In this document: in pieces, positions 30,017-39,044 of the stretch
Numbering within the stretch: the stretch's first letter is position 1
How the letters are laid out: every line of letters begins with the position of its first letter
NCBI GenBank assembly: GCA_016709545.1
Contig: JADJMO010000003.1
Coordinates: 434,001 to 498,000 of the forward strand
DNA length: 64,000 bases
Direction of reading: 5' to 3'
Source of the DNA: Myxococcales bacterium
GTDB lineage: Bacteria; Myxococcota_A; Polyangia; Polyangiales; JADJMO01
Translations under genes and position numbers: made by a program
Notes under the pieces: model-generated
The model's database searches: none
Seen by the model: the letters and a program-made list of their open reading frames with translations, nothing else
Told to the model about the DNA's origin: nothing

Positions 30017-30963
30017 TCACTCCAGGAAGACCTGCGTGATGAAGCCCTGGGGCCGTTCTCCAGCCGAGCCGTGCAGAAGCGGAACGGCCCCTGGCGGTCC
30101 CGGCAGCGGATCCAGAGGGCCACCAGGCTGTCCTCGAGGGCCCGGCTCGGGTTCAGGGGGATGGGTGGGCCTCCCTGGGCCGGCGTGAGCGACAGCTCGC
30201 TGTGCATGCTCACCGTGCCCACCGGCCCCGAGGGGGGCGTGGCCGTGGCCCGGAGCTGCACGATCCCGAGCTGCTGCTGGAGGGCATACGGGATCAGCTC
30301 GAAGAGGCGCTGGCCGAGGTCGGCGCGGGTGCTGCCGGTCGGCTCGGTCTCGTCGGGGTTGGTCGCCACGTGACCGAGGGCGGGGCGCACGCTCGGCGAC
30401 GACGAGGTGCGCACGGGGGCAGCGCTGGTGATCGACGTGCGGAGCGCCGGCATGCCCATCTGGCTCTCGCGGATCGCGCGCATGCTGGCCGAGGAGCGGC
30501 TCGCGGGCGGGCCGTCGAACAGCGCGAGCCACCGCGTGTCGTTCGGGCCGACGATGCGCACCATGGCGTCGGCCCGCGCGATGGCCACCGCCACCGTCGC
30601 GAACTCCCAGGCCTCCTGCTCGGTGCCGAGGGTGTGCGCGTCGATCGACAGCTCGTCTATGCCCCACTCGAGCCCCTGCTTGCGGACCGCGTCCAGCCGG
30701 CTCACGAGGCGCGGCTCCACCGTCGGGTCGGAGAAGCCCCAGATCCAGGTGCCGGTGGCCGGGGTGAACGTGCCGATCACCTCGTACGAGGGCGACCAGA
30801 CGACCTGCTGGCCACGCAGGAACGAGCAGTAGCCCGTCGCTGGCTTGGGCTCGACGACGTCGCGCGGGTCGACGCGCTTGCCCATCTTGTGTTGCTTTCG
30901 CTGGACCTCGTCTTCGTAGGCCAGCACGAGCTTTCGGAACTTCTCGACCGAGGAGAGGGGCAT
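30017..30963 (-). CDS. DUF6882-like protein, one frameshift near the C-terminus
   Basis: This product of about 315 residues contains VIGTFTPATGTWIWGFSDP and EAWEFATVAVAIARADAMV, which resemble DUF6882 proteins (function unknown). The central segment (around PALRTSITSAAPVRTSSSPS) is Ser/Pro-rich and probably a linker. The frame shifts at 30049-30052: one more C in the minus-strand CCCC run yields NGPQGFITQVFLE and a stop at 30017. It appears cytoplasmic, with no signal peptide. The resemblance is from memory of the family and is not certain. Confidence 0.65.
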
Positions 30964-31082
30964 CGCGCTCCGATCGTGTCACGAGAGTGGTGGATCCGGC
31001 CAAAGACTTGGCACGACCCCTCCGCGACGTCACTTCCGGGCCTCACCTTGCCGCCCGTCGGTAGAAGCGCCACCTCCCCTCC

Positions 31083-31814
31083 ATGGCGCGCGAGGTCGGG
31101 CCCATCTGGGTGGCGGGTTTTCCGCCGGCCGAGGCCCGTCGGGCGGACGACGGCGCGCTGCGGCCAGACGGCGCGGCGGTGGTGATCCGGGACCTCGGCG
31201 CCGCGGTGCGGGTGCTCGACCTGTTCGGCGAGGTGCTCGACGGCGGAGCGCGTCCGCCCCCCGAGGGCATCGCCCGCCTGCTGGTCGTCGAGGTGCTCGA
31301 TCGCCCCGACCTCCTGCCGCGCGCGCTGAACCAGCTGCGCAAGGACCCCCACTTCGAGGGCACCTCGGTCCTCGCGGTGGTGGGCGAGCGCTCGATCGCG
31401 CGCCTCGATCCAGCCGCCGGGCACGACGACTTCCTCGTGTGGCCCGCGCCCTCGGCGGAGCTCTACGCGCGGATCCGGCAGATGGAGTGGCGCTCGAGCG
31501 CGTACGCGACGGACGAGGTGGTGAAGCTCGGGCCCCTCACCATCGACGTCGCGGCGCGCACGGTGTCGATCGCCGGCATCGGTCGCGACGCCGGGGCCAT
31601 CGCGCTCACCACCCGCGAGTTCTCGCTCCTGCACGCGCTCGCTTCGCGCCGCGGCCGGGTGCTGTCGCGCGAGACGCTGCTCGACGTGGTGTGGGGCGAG
31701 GACTACGACGGCGGTCAGAAGACGGTCGACGTACACGTGCGCCGCCTCCGCGCGAAGCTCGGCGAGGCGCTGCCGCTCGAGACCATCCGCGGCGCGGGGT
31801 ACGTGCTGCGCTAG
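31083..31814 (+). CDS. OmpR-type response regulator with degenerate receiver
   Basis: This is a 243-residue protein. The C-terminal 100 residues are a clear OmpR/PhoB winged helix (LTTREFSLLHALASRRGRVL, QKTVDVHVRRLRAKLG, IRGAGYVLR). The N-terminal part keeps the receiver's overall pattern (ARLLVVEVLDRPDLLPRALN, GTSVLAVVGE), but I find no acidic pair and no phosphoacceptor Asp in the expected place. It should therefore act without phosphorylation, as an atypical response regulator. No histidine kinase gene is adjacent. The ATG follows a short intergenic region after the divergent DUF6882-like gene. Confidence 0.85.
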   Translation: MAREVGPIWVAGFPPAEARRADDGALRPDGAAVVIRDLGAAVRVLDLFGEVLDGGARPPPEGIARLLVVEVLDRPDLLPRALNQLRKDPHFEGTSVLAVVGERSIARLDPAAGHDDFLVWPAPSAELYARIRQMEWRSSAYATDEVVKLGPLTIDVAARTVSIAGIGRDAGAIALTTREFSLLHALASRRGRVLSRETLLDVVWGEDYDGGQKTVDVHVRRLRAKLGEALPLETIRGAGYVLR

Positions 31815-31880
31815 CGGCGTGAGCGTGTGGTGCCGCAAATGCGGCCCCTCTGAGGGCGGGGTGCTAACGTTCGACTCGGC

Positions 31881-33742
31881 ATGCGTCGTTCGTTCCTCGC
31901 GCCGTCCCTGTGCGTGCTGGCGCTCCTCTCTGGGATCGAAGGATGCCGGGCGAAGTCGTCGGCGCCCGACGCGGCCGCTGCAGCGGCGTCGTCCGCCGAG
32001 GCGCGCGGCGACGAGGTGGTGGCGCATCCGCCCCCCGAGAAGTCGCCGATCAAGCGGCTGCGCAAGAAGCCGAGCGGCGGGCCGCCGCGGCTGTCGTGCG
32101 CGGCGGCGCGTTCGCTCGTCGCCGACGTGCACGCGAAGCTCGCGGCCAAGGTCAGCCTCGGCGGCGCCGAGCAGGACGCGAAGGTCGACGGTCCGTTCGC
32201 GGATTCGATCCTCGACTGGGCCGACCCGCACGGCCTCTGGACCGCTTCGCCCGACACCCCCGTCGCTCCGCTCGTGCGCGCGCACACCGCCAAGCTGCGC
32301 GCCGTGCTCGAGGGCAAGGGCGACTGCGAGAAGGAGCTCGCGCCGATCGGCGAGTCCTCGCGGGCTGGATGACCACCCTGCGCACCGAGTGGGTGGCCGG
32401 CGCGGCGGACGCAGCGGCGATCGACGTGCCCGTCGCCGCGAGCGAGGCCGCGTTCGACGACGGCCCCGTGAAGACTCCGGCCAAGAAGCTCGCGCGCGTG
32501 CTCGCGCAGCGCGCCGCCGCGGTGCAGAAGGGGCACCCCGAGCTCGCGGGTGTGGTCAGCTCGGCCCGCGATCGCTGGTTGCCGGTGCTCTCGAAGGAGG
32601 CCTGGGGCGAGGTCGTGCTCTCGGCGGCGGTGCGCGCGTACATCCCGCTGCTCGATCCGCACGGCGCGTGGGCGCCGGCCGAGGAGCCGTCGTCGCTCTA
32701 CGACCGCGACCTCGAGACCGCGCCGCCCGGTCGCCTCTGGACCACGGCCACGCGCACCGCGCTCGGCACGCGCATCGAGACGGGCGCGCACAAGCCGCTG
32801 CTCGACAAGGACGTGGTGGTGTCGGTCGACGGGCTGCCGCTCGCGGGGCTGTCGGCCGAGGCGATCGACCAGCTCTCCGAGAGCCCCGACGGCACCGCGG
32901 AGCCTCGGGCGGTGCGGGTGCTGCGCAAGACCAAGGACGGTGGGCTCGGCCTCGTCGAGCTCTCGGTGGCGAGCGCGCTGGCCGACGAGGCCGCCGCGCC
33001 GGCGGGGCTCCACACCTCGCTCGTGCCGTACGGCGCCACGAGCGCGCTCGTGATCCGCCTCGACGACGTGCCCGACGCGCTCGGCGAGGAGCTCGCGCGC
33101 GCCATCGGCAAGGCGCGCGGCGAGGCGGAGATCTCGGGGATCGTGCTCGATCTGCGCGGCAACGGCGGCGGCTCGATCGACGGCGCGAGCGGCGCGCTCG
33201 GCGTGTTCCTGCCCGGGGCGCCGCTGTTCCCGCTCAAGCACCGCGACGGCACGATCGAGACCGAGCGGGCGACCGAGCCGCCGATGGAGGACCGCTGGAC
33301 GGGCCCGGTGGTGGCGCTGGTCGACGGCGGCACCGCGAGCGCCGCCGAGATGATCGCGGGGGCGCTCAAGGCCTACCGCCGCGGCCTCGTGGTCGGCGCG
33401 CGCACCTACGGCAAGGGCTGCGCGCAGGAGTACCTGGACGACGACGCGCACGCCGGCGTGCTGCGCTTGACGACGCTGCTCTTCTCGCTGCCCGACGGCA
33501 CGCCCGTGCAGCGGGTGGGCATCGAGCCGAGCGTGACCTGGGCGCTGCCGTCGCCGCTCAAGGAGCGCGAGGCGGACCTGCCGCGGTCGCCGCCCACCTG
33601 GATCGGGCCCGACGTGCGTGACCACAAGCGCGTGTCGGAGGTGCCGTGGGCCACGGTCGCCAACGTCGGGCCCTGCAGCGACGAGGTGGTGTGTCGGGCG
33701 CTCGCGCTGGTGGGCAAGGGCAAGGCGATCGCGAAGCGGTAG
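31881..33742 (+). CDS. S41-family (C-terminal processing) peptidase lipoprotein, one frameshift
   Basis: The N-terminus is a lipoprotein signal (LALLSGIEGC) with an Ala/Ser-rich linker. After the frameshift near 32350 the frame continues through a PDZ-like part (VVVSVDGLPLAGLSAEAIDQ) and the S41 protease core, with ISGIVLDLRGNGGGSIDGAS, the Ser loop VDGGTASAAEMIAGALK, and the general-base Lys in ARTYGKGCAQEY. Inserting one base, for example T after GAG at 32350, gives a continuous protein of about 620 residues. Ctp proteases trim C-termini of envelope proteins. This one should be lipid-anchored in the periplasm; its substrate is unknown. Confidence 0.87.
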
Positions 33743-33766
33743 CATCGCGAGTGCTATGCTCGGGTC

Positions 33767-34006
33767 GTGGACGAAGCGAGCAAGGGTGCGCGCGCCGCCG
33801 CTCGCAGGAGCGCGTGGCGGGGTGGCGTGGCCAAGGTCTCGGAGATGGCCGAGGTGGATCGCGCCTTCTGGGCGGAGATGTCGCCCGTCGCGCGGCTCCT
33901 GTCGATCTGGTCCATCGTCGAAGACAGTCTGGTGCTCGGTGGAGAACATGGACCTACACCCCGACTTCAAAGAACTGTTGGCGGAGTGCGTCGCCGCAAG
34001 GGTTGA
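33767..34006 (+). CDS. Small partner protein of nucleotidyltransferase (TA-like pair)
   Basis: This 79-residue product (GTG start) contains AEVDRAFWAEMSPVARLLSI, then a C-terminal ending in RLQRTVGGVRRRKG. I recognise this short protein type as the gene that commonly precedes MNT/DUF6036-like nucleotidyltransferases in myxobacteria and cyanobacteria. It overlaps the nucleotidyltransferase gene by 59 bp, indicating cotranslation. By analogy with HEPN/MNT and AbiE-like modules it could be one half of a toxin-antitoxin-like pair; this is an inference. Confidence 0.6.
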   Translation: MDEASKGARAAARRSAWRGGVAKVSEMAEVDRAFWAEMSPVARLLSIWSIVEDSLVLGGEHGPTPRLQRTVGGVRRRKG

Positions 34007-34232
34007 GTTCGCGGTCGTCGGTGGTTACGCGGTCGGGTTCCATGCGCGACCGAGGGCCACGAAGGACCTCGATCTCCTCGTCCTCGGAGCGCTCGCGCGC
34101 TTGGTCCGAGCAGAGGTCGGAGCCCTGTCCATTCCCGTCCTCGGCCTGCCCGACTTGATCGCGAACAAGCGCGCGTCGGGCCGGAAGCAGGATCTCACGG
34201 ATCTCGAGGTGCTCGAGTCCTTGCGGCCCTGA
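33948..34232 (+). CDS. MNT-type nucleotidyltransferase with internal deletion
   Basis: The 94-residue product keeps the family's start (FAVVGGYAVGFHARPRATKD, with the catalytic DLD just after) and its end (VLGLPDLIANKRASGRKQDL). The stretch of about 55-65 residues that normally lies between them, including the third acidic residue and the core strands, is missing and replaced by LGALARLVRAEVGALS. The reading frame is intact across the join. It is likely inactive as an enzyme or a relic, unless the deletion is an assembly collapse. GGAG precedes the ATG. Confidence 0.65.
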   Translation: MDLHPDFKELLAECVAARVEFAVVGGYAVGFHARPRATKDLDLLVLGALARLVRAEVGALSIPVLGLPDLIANKRASGRKQDLTDLEVLESLRP

Positions 34233-34329
34233 GGGCGCACACCGTCGCGTGGTGGACGAGTGCACGCTGGACGTCCGGCGGGGAGAGGCGCACCCGGCCG
34301 GGCAGGTCGGCGGATACACTCTCGTTCCG

Positions 34330-34944
34330 ATGTACTGGAAGTCCTACGCCCTCGCCCTGTCCGTCCCCGCGATCGTGTGCGTGGCCAGCGTCGCGCAGGC
34401 CGCCGGACCGGCGACCGCCTTCGTGAAGACGAAGTGCGAGACGGTCACCAAGCTGCTCGCCGAGAAGCCGTCGCCCGAGCGAGAGAAGAAGCTCGACGCC
34501 GAGTTCGTTGGCTTCCTCGACTACGACGGCATGGCGAAGGCGGTGCTCGGCGAGGAGGCCCAGAAGCAGAGCCCGACCGAGGTGGCGCGGTTCACCGCGA
34601 CCCTCAAGCAGCTCCTGCAGCTCAGCTTCAAGAACCGGCTGACCGACCTCTCGAGCTACCAGATCACCTACGACGCGGAGGTCACCGAGGGCAGCGACGT
34701 GGTGGTGCAGACCACGGCCAGGAACGGCAAGGACAAGAAGGCCATCGAGTTCGCCATCGACTACACGGTCCGCAAGAAGGGCGCGGACTGGGTGGTGGTG
34801 GACGTCGCGGTCGACAAGGCGTCGTGGGTGCAGGGCCGCAAGAAGGATCTCGCGCGCGGCTTCCAGAAGGACGGCTGGGGCAAGACGGTCAAGAAGCTCG
34901 AGGACAAGCTCGCGAGCGAGAAGGCGGCCGCCGCGAAGCCCTGA
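34330..34944 (+). CDS. MlaC/Ttg2D-family periplasmic lipid-transport protein
   Basis: This 204-residue protein has a cleavable signal (LALSVPAIVCVASVAQA). The mature part follows the MlaC pattern: an N-terminal helix with KLLAEKPSPEREKKLDAEF, FLDYDGMAKAVLG, FTATLKQLLQLSFKNRL, then strand-rich ITYDAEVTEGSDVVVQTTAR and a C-terminal helix. MlaC shuttles phospholipids between the outer-membrane and inner-membrane Mla complexes. The mlaE gene is at 25265 in the same window; the other mla genes are not here. Confidence 0.85.
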   Translation: MYWKSYALALSVPAIVCVASVAQAAGPATAFVKTKCETVTKLLAEKPSPEREKKLDAEFVGFLDYDGMAKAVLGEEAQKQSPTEVARFTATLKQLLQLSFKNRLTDLSSYQITYDAEVTEGSDVVVQTTARNGKDKKAIEFAIDYTVRKKGADWVVVDVAVDKASWVQGRKKDLARGFQKDGWGKTVKKLEDKLASEKAAAAKP

Positions 34945-34954
34945 CACCGGTCCG

Positions 34955-35001
34955 TTCACCGACGTTGGTGAACGCACCGCGCATTCACGGGCGTCGGTGA
35001 A
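34955..35001. promoter_or_regulatory. Two tandem 18-bp palindromes
   Basis: TTCACCGACGTTGGTGAA (34955-34972) and TTCACGGGCGTCGGTGAA (34984-35001) are two imperfect dyads of the same form, TTCACSnnnnnnGGTGAA, spaced 29 bp centre to centre. They lie 136 bp upstream of the lipoprotein start at 35137 and just after the MlaC-like gene. The arrangement suits tandem dimer-binding operators, or a stem-loop, since the outer arms also pair over 10 bp. Confidence 0.5.
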
Positions 35002-35136
35002 TCCGATCGCCGGGACACCAAGACGTTCGACTCCGCCTTGTGCCAGCGTGTGCCCGCTCCTTCGCGAGAATTCTCCGGCGCGGAGCCACGTGCCGCGGGT
35101 CGGACGCTGGCCGGGTGCTTGCTAGAGCCGGGCGTG

Positions 35137-36292
35137 ATGCGTTGCCTCGCCCCCTTCGCCCTCGCCCTCGTCCTCACCGCGTGTGGCTCGTCCTCGAACC
35201 CCGCCACCGAGACGGACACCGGCGTCGAGATCCCCGACGTCGGGACCCTGCCGCGCGTGAGCAGTCAGGACGCGTCGATCCTGTTCCCGCTCGGCACGCG
35301 CCTCGAGGCGCTCCCCACGGCCGACGGGATCCTCTCGCGGGAGGCCTTCGCGAAGGTGCCCGCGGCGCTCGATGCGCGGCAGATCCTGGGCGATCCATAC
35401 GCCGCGCTCCGCATCGTAGCCGTGCGCCTCGATCCCTGCTTCGGCGTGCTGGCGGGCGTGACCGAGGGCTGCCGTCCGCAAGTGCGCGTGGTCCTCCAGC
35501 AGCTGCGCGTGGACGCGGGGCAGGTGGTGGCCGACGACGGCGCGGTGCACGCGTTCTTCGACCTCACGCGCGAGGAGCTCGTCGCGTTCGCGAAGGACGT
35601 CGTCGCCCTCGGCAAGCTGAGCGGCGGCGTCACGCCGGGCCCGCTCGGGGTGCACCCGATCCTCGAGAAGCAGGGCGCCGACGGCGCGTTCGGCAAGGCG
35701 TTCGTCGCGCGCCTGCGCGCGGTGACGCGGCCCGAGAAGCTGCGTCGGATGACGTTCTTCGTCCGCACCGGCCCGCGCTTCGACCTGGAATTTCGGGGTG
35801 TTCGACGGCGCGGCCCTCAACCGCGCCACCGTCTTCGGCACGTCGGCCAGCGAGGTGACGCTGACCGCCACGGTCGGCGAGGGGCCGATGGGCGCACGTA
35901 CTCCGGCGACCACCACCGCGGACGATCCGATGTTGCTCGCCAACCTGTCGGTGGCCGACGCGGCCTCGCCCGCCGATCGCGCGAAGGCGTTCGGCGCGGC
36001 GCTGCGCGTCGAGAACCCGAAGAAGCACACGCCCGACACGGTGGACTGCGTGAGCTGCCACGTCGCCGAGGCGGCCAGGCGGATCGGGGAGGCGCGCTTC
36101 GGGCTCTCCGCGGCGGGGCACGTCGACGCCTTCGTGACCTCGGCGGACACGAGCAAGGTCGGGACGACAGCGGCACCGTCGCTCGAGAACGTGCACGCGT
36201 TCGGCTGGCTCGGTCGCGACGTCGGCATCTCGCAGCGCACCGCGTTCGAGAGCGCGCTCGCCGCCCAGGCCCTGGACGCGATGGTGCGCTAG
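35137..36292 (+). CDS. Lipoprotein with C-terminal CXXCH motif, one frameshift
   Basis: The product starts with a lipobox (LVLTAC) and an Asp/Glu/Thr linker (ATETDTGVEIPDVG). A large domain follows, with LDPCFGVLAGVTEGC and VRVVLQQLRVDAG. The frame changes near 35785-35790; restoring two bases would read FDLWNFGVFDGAALN. The C-terminal part contains CVSCHVAEAARR, a CXXCH motif that could bind one haem. About 385 residues in total. Its stop overlaps that of the convergent oxidoreductase gene (CTAG). Possible roles include electron transfer or a cytochrome-like sensor; no further support is visible. Confidence 0.7.
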
Positions 36293-36900
36293 CGCTCGCG
36301 GACGAGGCGGCGGGCGAGGGAGATCGCGCGCTCTCGCGCGGTGGCGAGCCAGCGCTGGCGCTCCTCGAGGGTCGTGAGCTTGAGGCGTGCGAGGTAGTGC
36401 CGGCGCACCGGGCCGAAGCCGCAGTAGCGGAACACCGTGAAGTAGTTCGAGAGCCAGCCTGGATCGAGCAGCGCGACGAGCGCCGGAGAGTCGAGCGTGT
36501 AGAAGAAGTGCGCCTCCTTGCCGCGCATGAGCCCGCGCGGGAACACGGCGGTCTTCGGACGATCCTGGAATGAATACGTGAGACCCGAGACGAACGTGCG
36601 ATCGAGATAACCCTTGAGCATCGCGGGGAAGCCGCCCCACCAGACGGGGTGGACGAACACCATCGCGTCGCACGCGGCGATCTGCTCGCGGTACCGTCGC
36701 GTGTACTCGACCTTGTCGAGGTCGCGCCGCCGCCGCTCCTCGTCGACGACCAGCACCGGGTCGAAGCCCTCGGCGTAGAGGTCGAGCACCTGTGCTTCGC
36801 AGCCGCCCTCCGCGAGCCCGGCGCGCACGGCCTCGAGCACGGCGTGGGTGTAGCTCTCGGGGTTGGGGTGGCAGTAGACGACGAGGACCGTGGGGTTCAT
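36289..36900 (-). CDS. Flavodoxin-fold NAD(P)H oxidoreductase (KefF/MdaB-like)
   Basis: This 203-residue protein has the FMN phosphate-binding start VLVVYCHPNPESYTHAVLEA, the segment DAMVFVHPVWWGGFPAMLKG (which contacts the isoalloxazine ring in homologues) and YLDRTFVSGLTYSF. This is the NAD(P)H:quinone oxidoreductase type 2/KefF family, which uses FMN or FAD to reduce quinones. It lies 15 bp downstream of the YdcF-type lipoprotein gene on the same strand. The specific substrate cannot be told. Confidence 0.93.
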   Translation of the reverse strand: MNPTVLVVYCHPNPESYTHAVLEAVRAGLAEGGCEAQVLDLYAEGFDPVLVVDEERRRRDLDKVEYTRRYREQIAACDAMVFVHPVWWGGFPAMLKGYLDRTFVSGLTYSFQDRPKTAVFPRGLMRGKEAHFFYTLDSPALVALLDPGWLSNYFTVFRYCGFGPVRRHYLARLKLTTLEERQRWLATARERAISLARRLVRER

Positions 36901-36915
36901 CCAGCCTCTCTGCGC

Positions 36916-38169
36916 TCACGGATCCAGCGGGTCCCTCGCGTCGGCGTACATCACCAGCGTCGACGGGACGAAGCAGGTGTCGAACGACGAGAGCCCGCCG
37001 AACGCCGTCCACGGCACGTACCCGAGCTCGTCCTGACAGCGCTTGGTGAAGCCGGTGCCGCTCATGTACAGCGTCTGCCCGAGGTCGGTCGTGACGAGCA
37101 GCGGTCGGTCCGTGGGCACGCCGGCGCGCAGGAGGATGCGGCCGACGTTGCGTAGGTTGGTGGTCGTGTGCCGTGCGTGCGGGTCGACCAGGAGGGCCGA
37201 CTCGGGGACGCCCTGCGCGCGCAGGTACTTCTTCATCTCGATCGCCTCGGAGTAGGGCGTGCGGTCGGGGTGCACGTGGCCTCCGGACAGCACGATCAGC
37301 GGGGCGAGCTTCTTGTCGAACCGCGCCCGGGCGTAGTCGCAGCGCAGGCGACCGCCCTCGCTGAGCGGCGTGTCGAGGGTGACGGGGCCGAGGCCGGGCA
37401 CGAGGATCGCCGCGAACGGGAAGGCCTTCCAGTCGATCGTCGCGAGCGCGGCGAGCGCCTTCTGGTTCTCGCCCGTGACGAGCGGCTCGTAGCGGGTCGC
37501 CTCGTCGCGCTTGGCGGCGGCGAGGCCGCGCGTGAGCACCTCGACCAGCGGCTCGTGCACGCGCGCCTTGCCGATCGGCAGCGCGTCCGCGGCGGTCTTG
37601 GCGACCGCGGGCGTCGCGTAGCCACCGAGCGCCGCGGTGGCGGCGACGAGCGCGTCGGCGTAGGCGGCGCGGAGGAACTCGGCGTCGGGCTTGGTCGCGA
37701 AGCGCGCGGCCGGGCCGGCCTTGCGGTACGCGGTGGCCACGGTGGGCGCGTCGGGGCCGAGCGCGTCGACGATCGCCGCGGCGGCTGCGGTGGCCTCGTC
37801 GGCCGTGAAGCCCACCTTCGCCGCCACGCATGGGGTGTCCGCGCACGCCACCGCGGCCCGCAGGCGCGCATCGCGGTCGGTGGCGAGCGCGAGGACCGCG
37901 GCGGCGTCGTGCACCTTGCGGTCGCCGAGGTCGGCGAGCAGCGGGAACACCTTGTCGGCGAGGACGCCGTGCGAGGGGAGGGTGCCGCGCGCGAACCCGG
38001 TGTCAGCGTCGGCGACGATCGCCGGGCACTTCGCCGGATCGAGGGGTGGCACCACGATCGGCGCGTCCTCGGGCTCGGTCGTGTCTTCGCCCGCGTCGAC
38101 CAGGGGGGTGGAGGTTGGCTCGCTGCTGCACCCGAGCGCTCCGAGGAGGATCCACGCGACCGACCGCAT
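36916..38169 (-). CDS. YdcF/DUF218-domain lipoprotein
   Basis: The product has 417 residues with a lipobox (ILLGALGC), an Asp/Glu/Thr linker (VDAGEDTTEPEDAP) and a helical middle. The DUF218/YdcF domain is in the C-terminal half, with LIVLSGGHVHPDRTPYSEA, YLRAQGVPESALLVDPHAR, HTTTNLRNVGRIL and LLVTTDLGQTLYM. Proteins with this domain act in envelope biogenesis (for example ElyC, SanA), though the activity is not settled. It precedes the flavodoxin-fold gene in an operon-like arrangement. Confidence 0.85.
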   Translation of the reverse strand: MRSVAWILLGALGCSSEPTSTPLVDAGEDTTEPEDAPIVVPPLDPAKCPAIVADADTGFARGTLPSHGVLADKVFPLLADLGDRKVHDAAAVLALATDRDARLRAAVACADTPCVAAKVGFTADEATAAAAAIVDALGPDAPTVATAYRKAGPAARFATKPDAEFLRAAYADALVAATAALGGYATPAVAKTAADALPIGKARVHEPLVEVLTRGLAAAKRDEATRYEPLVTGENQKALAALATIDWKAFPFAAILVPGLGPVTLDTPLSEGGRLRCDYARARFDKKLAPLIVLSGGHVHPDRTPYSEAIEMKKYLRAQGVPESALLVDPHARHTTTNLRNVGRILLRAGVPTDRPLLVTTDLGQTLYMSGTGFTKRCQDELGYVPWTAFGGLSSFDTCFVPSTLVMYADARDPLDP

Positions 38170-38215
38170 CCCGCCATGGTGTCACGAACGCCCTGGGACG
38201 CGGAAACAACGGAGC

Positions 38216-38341
38216 ATGGATCGCGACGCGACTCTGGACGACATGCGAAGCAAGCACCTTGCGCCCATGTCCGTTGGTTTGATGTTCTCCGGCTGCGCGT
38301 CCTGGTTCACGAACGGAGGCAAGCTCGTGGACGAGGGCTAG
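38216..38341 (+). CDS. Possible 41-aa lipoprotein ORF
   Basis: A 41-residue reading frame with GGAG just before the ATG, containing a lipobox-like LMFSGC and ending KLVDEG. Its TAG overlaps a minus-strand TAG in a CTAG, the same arrangement seen at four other convergent gene pairs in this window. It may be a short lipoprotein or a remnant. Confidence 0.3.
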   Translation: MDRDATLDDMRSKHLAPMSVGLMFSGCASWFTNGGKLVDEG

Positions 38342-38600
38342 GTCCCCGCGGTCAAGGCCTCGTACGCCGCCCCGACGTGCCGCTGAACGAACGGCTCGTC
38401 GGTCGAAGGGCCGGACGTTCGCCTCCAGGTCGTGCAGGACGGCGCCGAGGTCGGCGGCCACAGCAGTGACGCAGGATGGGACGGCGTCTCGTCCGACGTC
38501 AGGGGGAGGCGTCGACGGGGGTGACGCCGATCGCATCCCCGCGGCCTGCGTGCAGGCAGAGGCCGTGACGGCGCACGCCAGAAGCTACGGATGCCCCATC
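38338..38600 (-). CDS. Possible small lipoprotein, two frameshifts
   Basis: Stitched across frames, this strand reads LLACAVTASACTQAAGM, then CVTAVAADLGAVLHDLEANV, and finally DEPFVQRHVGAAYEALTAGT before a TAG. Each piece looks like normal coding sequence with a lipobox near the start. Shifts are needed near 38582-38590 and 38400-38405. The high indel rate elsewhere makes this reconstruction reasonable, but a decayed remnant is equally possible. Confidence 0.35.
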
Positions 38601-38645
38601 GTGGCTCGGGTGATACCAGCAATCTCTCGTGTTCGACAGCGGCAG

Positions 38646-39044
38646 TCACGCCTGCGGGCTAGGCGTCGGCACGGCAACGAAGGCCGCGAGCTCGGAGCGG
38701 GAGCGCACACCGAGTTTGTGGAACGCTGAGGAGAGCTGGTTGACGATGGTGCGGACGGCGACCCCGCGGTGTCGGGCGATGTTCACGCTCGATTCGCCTT
38801 GTAGCGCGAGGTTCGCGACCTCTCGCTCCGAGCGGGTCAGGGCGCTCTCCTCGGGGATCTCCAGCGAAGTGGTTCCCCTCAAGGCGGCGATCAACTGTAT
38901 CCGCCGCGCACAACCGAGGCGGCGCGCGAGTCGCTGCTGGATGCGCCAGATGGAGGTCGGACTCAGTCCGGTGTCGATGGAGATCTCCTTGTAGGAGAGC
39001 CCTCGGCGCAGCGCTTCGACGATGACGCGTTCGAATTCGACCAT
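38646..39044 (-). CDS. LuxR-type (GerE) DNA-binding regulator
   Basis: This 132-residue protein has a small helical N-terminus with its own HTH-like stretch (GLSYKEISIDTGLSPTSIWR, residues 15-34) and a C-terminal GerE/LuxR domain (ALTRSEREVANLALQGESSV, 68-87, then VRTIVNQLSSAFHKLGVRSR). There is no receiver or autoinducer-binding domain, so it is a stand-alone regulator. I chose ATG 39044; longer in-frame starts lack plausible sequence. It is 313 bp downstream of the FHA/AAA+ gene on the same strand. Confidence 0.85.
   Translation of the reverse strand: MVEFERVIVEALRRGLSYKEISIDTGLSPTSIWRIQQRLARRLGCARRIQLIAALRGTTSLEIPEESALTRSEREVANLALQGESSVNIARHRGVAVRTIVNQLSSAFHKLGVRSRSELAAFVAVPTPSPQA

Noticed and set aside
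31881..33742. Programmed frameshift in the S41 protease gene
   Set aside because: No slippery heptamer or following pseudoknot is apparent, and many other genes in the window show similar single-base breaks.
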